Below are positions 6,180 to 12,312 of a DNA stretch of 30,250 nt, one piece after another (position 1 is the stretch's first letter; each line of letters starts with the position of its first letter). This DNA is from DASPWV01 sp046727855 (lineage in GTDB: Bacteria > Acidobacteriota > Vicinamibacteria > Vicinamibacterales > UBA2999). The notes below the pieces were generated by a model. That model did not search any database, had not been told where the DNA came from, and saw only the letters and a program-made list of their open reading frames with translations. Where the stretch lies: positions 1-30,250 of the forward strand of contig JBKPDL010000031.1 in assembly GCA_046727855.1 (NCBI GenBank), given 5' to 3'. The position numbers were made by a program, and so were the translations under genes.

Positions 6180-7577
6180 GTGGACTTAAGCGTGTCCGTT
6201 CTTCTGCTCTCGACCTACGATCTGGGCCGACAGCCGTTCGGCCTGGCCTCGCCGGCTGCCTGGCTGCGGCGCGCCGGCATCGAAGTGGTCGCCTGTGATT
6301 TGTCCCGGGAGAGACTGGACGAGAGCCAGGCGGCGCGTGCCACTCACGCGGCGTTTTATCTGCCCATGCACACGGCAACGCGACTAGCCTTGCCCGTGAT
6401 CGATCGAATCCGTGCGCAATGGCCGCACGTGACGCTCTGCGCATACGGCTTATATGCGCCGCTCAACGAGTCGCTCCTGCGCGAACACGGCGTTTCAGTT
6501 GTGCTCGGTCCAGAAGCAGAAGAAGAGTTAGTGATCGCCTGTGGAGGCCGACCTTCAGGTCGGCCGCTTGAATCAGCCGGCCTCGAGGCCCGCCGCCACA
6601 GCGGATTTGTTCCCAGGCTGCAGTTCATCACGCCCGACCGCTCAGGCCTCCCACCACTCGATCGCTACGCCAAATTGCAGATGCCGGATGGCTCCACGCG
6701 CATCGCCGGCGCCACCGACGCCTCGCGCGGCTGCAAACACCGCTGCCGTCACTGTCCGATCGTGCCGGTGTATGACGGTCAGTTCCGCGTCGTCCCTGTT
6801 GACACCGTCATCGCCGACATCGATCAGCAAGTAGCGAGGGGAGCGGAGCACATCACCTTCGGCGATCCTGACTTTTTCAACGGTCCCACCCACGCCCGGC
6901 GCATCGTCGAAGCCCTGCACGCGCGCCACCCCAACGTTAGCTACGACGTCACGGTCAAGGTGCAGCACTTGCTGCAGCATCGCGACCTCCTTCCGCTGCT
7001 CGCGAGAACGCGCTGCGTCTTTGTGACATCCGCCGTCGAGGCCGTGGACGACGCCGTGTTGGCGAAACTCGAAAAAAACCACACACGCGCGGATTTCGAG
7101 GCGGCGGTGCGGCTCACCAGGAACGCGGGTGTCGCCCTGTCGCCGACATTCGTCGCGTTCACGCCCTGGACGACGGTCGCAGGCTATCGCGATTTGCTGG
7201 ACACCGTTGAACGTCTCGATCTCGTCGATCAGGTTGCGCCCGTACAGTGGGGGATCCGTCTGTTAATCACACAGGGCTCGCGCCTGCTCGAGCTCGAGGA
7301 GATCTCGCGTCTCGTGACGCGTTTCGATCCCACCTCTTTGACGTATCCCTGGCTCCATCCGGAGCCGCGTGTCGATGCGCTGCAGCAGGACATCGCGCGA
7401 CGTGTCGGCGTCCGCGCGAAGGGCTCGCGCCGGGCCATGTTCGAGGAAATCCGATCGCTTGTCGCTGGCGAGAGGTTGCACACGGCTCCGTTGGCTGCTC
7501 GGTCAACCATTCCGTATCTCGACGAGCCTTGGTACTGTTGAGCGGAACCCAATGGTGAGCAGTTAGCTCTCGTATGA
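6180..7577 (+). CDS. CUAEP-tail radical SAM selenoprotein (TGA 7539-7541 read as selenocysteine)
   Basis: Residues 1-130 resemble a B12-binding-like Rossmann domain (VLLLSTYDLGRQPFGLASPAAW; ending VVLGPEAEEELV) without an obvious DxHxxG. The radical SAM core carries C185-KHR-C189-RH-C192 for the 4Fe-4S cluster, then ITFGDPDFFNGP and FVTSAVEAVDD. The frame reaches IPYLDEPWYC and then TGA at 7539-7541. Read as Sec it continues C-U-A-E-P-N-G-E-Q-L-A-L-V and stops at TGA 7575-7577, which overlaps the next ATG (ATGA). This is the tail that names the CUAEP/CCAEP radical SAM (seleno)proteins. The product is 465 residues from GTG 6180; GTG 6192 is an alternative start. A conventional call would end at 7541. 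The reaction is unknown. Sec insertion needs selA, selB, selC and selD elsewhere in the genome. Confidence 0.9.
6546..6565. repeat. REP-like perfect palindrome inside the radical SAM gene
   Basis: GGCCGACC, loop TTCA, GGTCGGCC make an 8-bp perfect stem. It lies in frame in the linker between the N-terminal domain and the radical SAM core and encodes GRPSGRP. It looks like a dispersed palindromic element tolerated in a loop rather than a conserved protein segment. Confidence 0.6.
7542..7577 (+). promoter_or_regulatory. SECIS-like stem-loop downstream of the Sec codon
   Basis: Nineteen bases after the TGA, GAGC (7557-7560) and GCTC (7566-7569) pair around the loop AGTTA, with a G at loop position two. 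Outer pairs G7555-C7571, G7554-T7573, T7553-A7574 and A7552-T7575 extend the stem past one mismatch and a bulged G. The spacing, small apical loop and early loop G fit the loose bacterial SECIS pattern recognised by SelB. The far arm includes the first bases of the ATP-grasp start codon, so the fold could also limit initiation of that gene until a ribosome reads through. The stem is short, so this is a good candidate rather than a certainty. Confidence 0.65.
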
Positions 7578-8836
7578 AGCGGATTTTGTTTCTTGCCACG
7601 ACCACCGGCTATCAAACGCGTATGTTCGGCGAAGCGGCCGAGCGGCTTGGGGCGAAGCTGGTTTTTGCGACCGATCGCTGCGATCAACTCGAGGATCCGT
7701 GGTGGGACAGCGCCATTCCGATTCGTTTTCATCAGGAGGCGGCGTCGGTGGACGCGATCATGCGCGCCATGGAGCACACGCCGCCCGACGGTGTGCTGGC
7801 CGTCGGCGATCGCGCCACGACCATTGCCGCGTTTACCGCGCGGCTCTTCGGCTTGCCGGGCCATCCGCCAGAGGCGGCGGCCGCCGCACGCGACAAACAT
7901 CTGACGCGGCAGCGCCTGCGCGCGGCGGGTCTGCCCGTGCCGTGGTTCACGACGCTGCCGCATTACGCCGATCCGAGAGCGTACGCGGAACGGGTGCAGT
8001 ACCCCGCAGTGATCAAACCACTCATCTTGTCAGGAAGCCGCGGCGTCATCCGCGCCGACTCGCCGCCGGAGTTCGTCACCGCTTTCGACCGCCTGCAGCG
8101 GCTGCTGCGGTCGCAGGATGTGCGCGCGCTGCAGGATCGCGCCGCTGACGCGATTCAGGTGGAAGGCTTTATCCAGGGGCGTGAGTATGCCGTCGAGGGG
8201 CTGTTGCACCATGGCGCGCTGCAGACCCTCGCGATCTTCGACAAGCCCGATCCGCTCGACGGACCATATTTCGAGGAAACGATCTATGTAACACCGTCAC
8301 GCGCCCCGGAGGTCACCCAAACCGACATTCGCATTGCGGTTAGCGAAGCGGCCGCCGCACTCGGTCTTCATCACGGACCGATCCACGCCGAATGCCGCGT
8401 GAATAACAGCGGCATGTTTGTGCTCGAAGTGGCGGCCAGGCCGATTGGCGGGCTCTGCGCGAAAGCCCTCGAATTCGAGGACCCGGCCGGACATCGGATC
8501 GGCCTCGAGGAGCTGTTGCTGCGCCACGCGCTCGGCGAATCGCCGGAATCCTGGATGCGCGCACCCGAAGCGTCAGGCGTGATGATGATCCCGATTCCAC
8601 GCGCGGGCGTCTATCGGCGGACCGAGGGCGTAGATGAAGCCAGACGCGCCCCGGGCGTCCGCGACATCCGGATTACCGCCAAGCCCGATCAGCAACTCGT
8701 GCCGCTGCCAGAAGGCGCAAGTTATCTCGGGTTCATCTTCGCGAAGGGCGAGTCGCCGCAGGAGGTGGAGACGGCGCTCCGCACCGCGCACGCACGATTG
8801 TCGTTTGTGATTGATAAAAACGTTCCGGTACTGTGA
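7574..8836 (+). CDS. ATP-grasp ligase (L-amino-acid-ligase-like)
   Basis: This 420-residue protein starts with a Rossmann-like pre-ATP-grasp domain (RILFLATTTGYQTRMFGEAAERLG). The ATP-grasp fold follows: ARDKHLTRQRLRAAGLPVPWF, YPAVIKPLILSGSRGVIRAD, IQVEGFIQGREYAVEG, and the metal-binding HAECRVNNSGMFVLEVAARPIGG. The C-terminal part (YLGFIFAKGESPQEVETALRTAHARLSFVID) resembles the second C-terminal domain of L-amino-acid ligases such as BacD. Such enzymes form acyl-phosphates and join them to amines. Its ATG overlaps the stop of the extended radical SAM selenoprotein by four bases, so the two are translationally coupled and probably act in one pathway. The substrate is unknown. Confidence 0.9.
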   Translation: MKRILFLATTTGYQTRMFGEAAERLGAKLVFATDRCDQLEDPWWDSAIPIRFHQEAASVDAIMRAMEHTPPDGVLAVGDRATTIAAFTARLFGLPGHPPEAAAAARDKHLTRQRLRAAGLPVPWFTTLPHYADPRAYAERVQYPAVIKPLILSGSRGVIRADSPPEFVTAFDRLQRLLRSQDVRALQDRAADAIQVEGFIQGREYAVEGLLHHGALQTLAIFDKPDPLDGPYFEETIYVTPSRAPEVTQTDIRIAVSEAAAALGLHHGPIHAECRVNNSGMFVLEVAARPIGGLCAKALEFEDPAGHRIGLEELLLRHALGESPESWMRAPEASGVMMIPIPRAGVYRRTEGVDEARRAPGVRDIRITAKPDQQLVPLPEGASYLGFIFAKGESPQEVETALRTAHARLSFVIDKNVPVL

Positions 8837-8840
8837 ATGT

Positions 8841-8957
8841 GGAGATTTGGAGAAGATTTGGAGATCGCGAAATCTCCAGATCTGCAGATTCCAAGATCTA
8901 GAAATCTCGAGATCTCCAGATCGTCTCCAAATCTCCAGATCGCCAAATCTCCAAATT
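8841..8957. terminator. GGAGATTT/AAATCTCC word repeat between convergent genes
   Basis: The word GGAGATTT and its complement AAATCTCC alternate with AGATCT-type palindromes. GGAGATTTGGAGA (8841-8853) is exactly complementary to TCTCCAAATCTCC (8924-8936), so either strand's RNA can fold into a long hairpin. It fills the gap between the ATP-grasp and YggX genes, which converge, and probably acts as a two-way transcription stop. There is no T-tract of the usual intrinsic type. Confidence 0.55.
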
Positions 8958-8967
8958 CTGCGAAGAG

Positions 8968-9300
8968 CTATCCTTTGGCCTGCTGAGGCACATACCCGGG
9001 TGGGAGCGCCGCGCCCTCGCCGAAGAAAAAATCCTCCATCTGCTTGCGAATCAGCTCCTGGGCCTCTTTCTGCCAAGGCATCAGGCGGTATTCGTTGAGG
9101 ATCATCTTTTGCCGTTCTTCCCATAGCTTCCAGGCCTGGGCAGAGACGTTCTCGTAGATTCGCTGGCCAATTTCACCGGGCCAGGGTGGCGTGTCAAGCG
9201 CGGGCAGTTCTTTTTGAAACTTCACGCAAAACACCGTTCGTCCGCTGCTGTTGCCAGCGGGCTCATCGGAAGGTGCAGGAGGACCGCCGCACATGCTCAT
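8968..9300 (-). CDS. yggX: Fe(2+)-trafficking / oxidative damage protection protein, YggX family
   Basis: The family pattern is clear: VFCVKFQKELPALDTPPWPGEIGQRIYENVSAQAW, then MILNEYRLMPWQKEAQELIRKQMEDFFFGEG. YggX proteins are small, about 90 residues, and protect Fe-S enzymes against oxidative damage, probably through labile iron. This copy has 110 residues. About 20 extra N-terminal residues (MSMCGGPPAPSDEPAG) precede the family core. Either this is a true extension with an extra Cys, or translation starts later at a non-ATG codon. It is convergent with the ATP-grasp gene and divergent from the small gene at 9329. In this window, iron-sulfur clients such as IspG, the radical SAM protein and the MopB enzyme would benefit from it. 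Confidence 0.9.
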   Translation of the reverse strand: MSMCGGPPAPSDEPAGNSSGRTVFCVKFQKELPALDTPPWPGEIGQRIYENVSAQAWKLWEERQKMILNEYRLMPWQKEAQELIRKQMEDFFFGEGAALPPGYVPQQAKG

Positions 9301-9328
9301 GGCTTCATTGTAGCCGTATGATCTTCGC

Positions 9329-9568
9329 GTGGAACCTGAAGAACGTCACCGCCGCTGGTACAGTCGGCGGACGACGCAGATTCCGGTTGACATCGGCTTT
9401 CACACGATCGCGGATGGCGAGTTGCTGTACTGCGCGCACCCGATGCTCTATCCAGTGGTCGGCTTCGGGTTTGACGTGAGGAATTGCTCACAATGCGAGT
9501 ACTGTCGCGCGCGCCGCGAAACGAACACTGGGTCGGTAAATGCGGGCGAGTCGAGGGGCCTGCCCTGA
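9329..9568 (+). CDS. Small unknown protein with a CxxC-type cluster
   Basis: Starting at GTG 9329, 28 bases from the divergent yggX, the frame gives 79 residues. The middle looks like real protein (VDIGFHTIADGELLYC; MLYPVVGFGFDVRNCSQC) and ends in CSQCEYCRARR, where three closely spaced cysteines plus the earlier YC could bind zinc. The last dozen residues and the stop codon come from the 44-46 bp tandem repeat that begins at 9542, so the original C-terminus may have been replaced. I do not recognise the family and no function is proposed. Confidence 0.5.
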   Translation: MEPEERHRRWYSRRTTQIPVDIGFHTIADGELLYCAHPMLYPVVGFGFDVRNCSQCEYCRARRETNTGSVNAGESRGLP

Positions 9569-9693
9569 GCGAGCTTGAGGACTTGGCAGGCGAGACGAAG
9601 GGCCCGCCCTGAGCGAGCGCTCGAGGACTTGGCGGGCGAGTCGAAGGGCCTGCCCTGAGCGAGCTTGAGGACGTGGCGGGCGAGTGGAAGGGA
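9542..9693. repeat. Tandem 44-46 bp repeat, about 3.4 copies
   Basis: Copies start at 9542, 9586, 9632 and 9676 (partial). Each runs GCGGGCGAGTCGA, then AGGGCCTGCCCTGAGCGAGC, then TTGAGGACTTG with small changes. The element contains the word pair CCCTGAGCGA / GTCGAAGGG seen again at 29667-29700 and, diverged, at 28386-28503. The stop codon of the small gene at 9329 lies inside the first copy. The remaining gap, 9694-9826, holds no gene that I can see. Confidence 0.88.
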
Positions 9694-9803
9694 ACGTATT
9701 GATCCAAACCAGACCCAACCTCTACTGTAGTAAATCCGTTCACGGCGTCCTATGCGTGTGCAACGCGGCAATGTGAAAAACCAGCCCATTTCGAACCTAA
9801 TTT

Positions 9804-9815
9804 TGCCGATCGGCA
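9804..9815. promoter_or_regulatory. 12-bp perfect palindrome upstream of the sigma-54 promoter
   Basis: TGCCGATCGGCA is a perfect palindrome eleven bases upstream of the -24 element. Sigma-54 activators usually bind further away, so it may be an operator for a repressor or coincidental. Confidence 0.3.
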
Positions 9816-9826
9816 GGTGGTTGAGG

Positions 9827-9841
9827 TGGCACGTCCCTTGC
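9827..9841 (+). promoter_or_regulatory. Sigma-54 (RpoN) promoter for the KGG protein
   Basis: TGGCACGTCCCTTGC matches the RpoN consensus TGGCACG-N4-TTGC at every fixed position, with GG at 9828-9829 and GC at 9840-9841. Transcription would start near 9852-9854, just before the Shine-Dalgarno AGGAGGAG at 9856-9863 and GTG 9870. The position and short leader make a chance match unlikely. Expression would need an AAA+ enhancer-binding protein, so the KGG protein is probably made under a specific signal. Confidence 0.8.
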
Positions 9842-9869
9842 GCTTGGAGGGCACCAGGAGGAGCGCACC

Positions 9870-10121
9870 GTGAACGAAACGAGAAAGGAACGCCGAGGAT
9901 TCGCATCCATGTCACCCGAGAAGCAGCGCGAGATCGCGTCGAAGGGCGGTCGCGCCGCGCATCAGAAGGGCACCGCGCACGAGTGGTCGTCCGACGAAGC
10001 TCGGGAAGCCGGTCGTAAGGGCGGAATGGCGAGCCGTGGGGGACGCGGCAAACTGCCCGTGACGGCCGCGTCGTCGGTCTCGTCAGTCTCGTCGGCAAGC
10101 GATACAGAACCAGCGGCCTAG
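9870..10121 (+). CDS. KGG-repeat stress protein (GsiB/YciG-like)
   Basis: This 83-residue hydrophilic protein has two KGG-type motifs: MSPEKQREIASKGGRAAHQKG and, diverged, SSDEAREAGRKGGMASRGGRG. Proteins with these repeats (B. subtilis GsiB, E. coli YciG) are plant LEA-like hydrophilins induced by desiccation, osmotic or stationary-phase stress. The tail is Ser/Ala-rich (SSVSSVSSASD). A strong Shine-Dalgarno AGGAGGAG lies six bases from GTG 9870, and an RpoN promoter lies immediately upstream. The gene ends at the large inverted repeat at 10126-10220. Confidence 0.88.
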   Translation: MNETRKERRGFASMSPEKQREIASKGGRAAHQKGTAHEWSSDEAREAGRKGGMASRGGRGKLPVTAASSVSSVSSASDTEPAA

Positions 10122-10125
10122 TAGC

Positions 10126-10220
10126 GCGTGATTGCAGATTTGGTGATTGCAGTTTGCAGATTGGATTCTGAGAAATTTTCTGAATCGGCAATCTGCAATC
10201 AAAAATCTGCAATCACACGC
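10126..10220. terminator. Large inverted GATTGCAGATTT repeat, probable two-way terminator
   Basis: TGATTGCAGATTT (10129-10141) is exactly complementary to AAATCTGCAATCA (10203-10215). Inside it, TTGCAGATTG (10154-10163) pairs with CAATCTGCAA (10189-10198), and the apex TTCTGAGAAA/TTTTCTGAA continues the stem. The hairpin lies between the convergent KGG and MopB genes. The MopB stop codon (10213-10215) is part of its right arm. AT-rich arms on both strands make it a plausible terminator for both. Confidence 0.75.
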
Positions 10221-12243
10221 CGGCGACGCGTTCTACCTGGACGCGCGCGTCGTTAAAGCATGCGCCACCGCCGAGATCCGTCAGGGAATCCGGAACAAGC
10301 GCATTCGATGTCAGGCCGTTGCCGGTGTGGCGACGCCAGATCCCCTTGGGCATCGCCACCGTGCCGCGCCGTACAAGCGGCGTTACCCGCGCAAATACCT
10401 GAACCTCTCCGAGTTGGTTGAACACCCGAACCGTGTCGCCATCTTCGATGCCGCGCGGCGCGGCATCATCCGGATGCATGTCGAGCCGTACTTTGGGCCG
10501 CGGTAGCTCGCCGAGCGTGGAACTAATCGTTCGTTCGCTGGCGGGAGAAATCAGCGCAAGCGGATAGTCGGCCGTTTCCGGGTCAGCCTGAAAACCATAC
10601 AGCCCGAGCGGCGCCTCGCGATCGAGGGCCTCCGGACAGAGGTGTACTTTACGATTCGCCGTGAGCGGGAAAACATCGACGAACTGAACGGGCCGTCCAT
10701 TCCACGGCGCGGTGGCGACCCAGCGCTCGCGCAGCTCTGCACCGTGCGGCGGCGGTAGCCCGTCGAGCACCTGAAACATGTTTTCGAGATCGTCTGCCGG
10801 GTCGGTAGGCGCGTCCAGGCCCGTCCGCCGCAGCAGATCCGCGAACACATCGGCGTTCGATCGCGACTCGCCCACCTGATCGATCACGGGCCGCGCGAGT
10901 TGCATGGTGATCGGACCGTACGATTTTGCGATGTCGTAATGTTCCAGGAAGGTCGTCGCCGGCAGCATCATATCGGCGTACTGCGCGGTGTCGGTGAACA
11001 CCTGATCGAACACAACGGTGAACAGATCGTCTCGTGCGAGGCCGCGGAGTACACGATTCTGATCGGGCATCGTCACTGCCGGATTGCAGTTGTAGACGAA
11101 CAGCATCTTGATCGGGGGTGACAACGTTTCGTCGGTCAACACCCTTCCGAGGTGGTTCATATTGATCGCGCGCGTTGGCGGTTCCGGATCACGCAGCCAC
11201 GTTTTCTCGATCCCCCACGACGCAGAGTTGCTCATCGAGTAGCCGCCTCCGCGCACGCCGAATTTCCCGGCGACGGCGGGCAAGGCAAGGATCGCGGCCG
11301 CGGCACTCCCACCGTTGCGATTGCGTTCGAGACCCCACCCACACTTCACCACTGCAGGATTCTTCGCGATGTACAGTTCAGCGAATTGCCGCAACAGTTC
11401 GGCCGTGACGCCGCTCACCTCGGCTGTTCGCTCGAAGGTCCACGGCTTCGCCCGTTCGCGCAACGCGTCGGCGCCTTCGGTGTGCTCGCTCAGAAAGGCG
11501 GTGTTCGCATGACCTTCTTCGAAGAGATGACGATGAACCGCCAGAGCTACTCCGAGATCCGATCCGGGTTTCACAGGAAGATATAAATCGGCCTGACGTG
11601 CCAGGCTCGTCATGCGCGGATCGATCACAACCACTGACGCACCCCGCGCGCGCGCTTCCTTGATGAAGGGCAGGATGTGAATGCCTGAGGTCCCCGGGTT
11701 GACGCCCCAGATGACGATGAGCTGCGCTTCGGGATAGTCCTGATAACTCACCGACGGCATCTTTCCGTACAGACCTTCCCGTGCCGCCTTAGTGGGCGCG
11801 GCGCAAACCGTCCGCAGCAAGCGCGACGCGTCGAGCCGGCGGAACAACATCGCGTCGGTCGTGTCCTGCGTCAGCAACCCATTGGAGCCGCCGTACGACA
11901 CCGGCAGGATCGCCTCGCCGCCGTACTGCTGGCGAATCTGTTGCATCTTCTCGGCGATCAGATCGAGCGCTTCGTCCCAGTTGTAGCGGCGGAACGTGCC
12001 TCCGCCCTTGGCGCCGGTGCGCAGCGCGGGGTGAAGCAGACGATCGTCGCCGTAAACGCGGTGATGAAAATGGCGGACTTTCGCGCAGATATAGCCGCGC
12101 GTGATTTCGCTGCGCGGTGACCCGTCGATCTTGACGACCTTGCCGCCGCGCAGCGTGACGTTGATCGTGCAGGCATCGGGACAGTCGAGCGGGCATGCTG
12201 TCTCGACATGTGACTCGGGCGGCGCTATAGCAGGGCGGGGCAT
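10213..12243 (-). CDS. Molybdopterin (MopB) family oxidoreductase
   Basis: This 676-residue catalytic subunit of the DMSO-reductase superfamily has the N-terminal 4Fe-4S motif C17-PLD-C21-PDA-C25 with C53 in RGYICAK. YGGSNG follows at about 117-122, and TVC147AAPTKAA follows where a Cys/Sec/Ser Mo ligand is often found. Further on are IVIWGVNPGTSGIHILPFI, VVIDPRMTSLARQADLYLPVKPGSD, and a C-terminal dinucleotide-binding domain (SERTISSTLGELPRP; HPDDAAPRGIEDGDTVRVFN). There is no Tat signal, so it should be cytoplasmic. No partner Fe-S or membrane subunit is next to it. The type resembles formate-dehydrogenase/assimilatory-nitrate-reductase-like MopB proteins, but the substrate cannot be assigned. 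Confidence 0.92.
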   Translation of the reverse strand: MPRPAIAPPESHVETACPLDCPDACTINVTLRGGKVVKIDGSPRSEITRGYICAKVRHFHHRVYGDDRLLHPALRTGAKGGGTFRRYNWDEALDLIAEKMQQIRQQYGGEAILPVSYGGSNGLLTQDTTDAMLFRRLDASRLLRTVCAAPTKAAREGLYGKMPSVSYQDYPEAQLIVIWGVNPGTSGIHILPFIKEARARGASVVVIDPRMTSLARQADLYLPVKPGSDLGVALAVHRHLFEEGHANTAFLSEHTEGADALRERAKPWTFERTAEVSGVTAELLRQFAELYIAKNPAVVKCGWGLERNRNGGSAAAAILALPAVAGKFGVRGGGYSMSNSASWGIEKTWLRDPEPPTRAINMNHLGRVLTDETLSPPIKMLFVYNCNPAVTMPDQNRVLRGLARDDLFTVVFDQVFTDTAQYADMMLPATTFLEHYDIAKSYGPITMQLARPVIDQVGESRSNADVFADLLRRTGLDAPTDPADDLENMFQVLDGLPPPHGAELRERWVATAPWNGRPVQFVDVFPLTANRKVHLCPEALDREAPLGLYGFQADPETADYPLALISPASERTISSTLGELPRPKVRLDMHPDDAAPRGIEDGDTVRVFNQLGEVQVFARVTPLVRRGTVAMPKGIWRRHTGNGLTSNALVPDSLTDLGGGACFNDARVQVERVAGV

Positions 12244-12267
12244 GCCTTCATAATAACGCTCGTGCCG

Positions 12268-12300
12268 ATTAAATCCCGGCGGCGCTTTCCGGGGATTTAG
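12268..12300. promoter_or_regulatory. Inverted repeat in the divergent MopB / NDH-2 control region
   Basis: TTAAATCCCGG and CCGGGGATTTAG pair with one bulged G around a short GC-rich loop, centred between the divergent starts at 12243 and 12313. It may be an operator shared by both genes or a leader hairpin of the NADH dehydrogenase mRNA. Confidence 0.45.
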
Positions 12301-12312
12301 TCAGGGATACCT

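Noticed and set aside
7539..7541. TGA as the ordinary stop of the radical SAM gene
   Set aside because: It would leave a protein ending in WYC, separate the in-frame AEP codons and lose the four-base overlap with the ATP-grasp gene. The CUAEP reading explains all of these.
10213..12243. Selenocysteine in the MopB oxidoreductase
   Set aside because: The frame has no internal TGA, and the candidate Mo-ligand position is an ordinary Cys (147).
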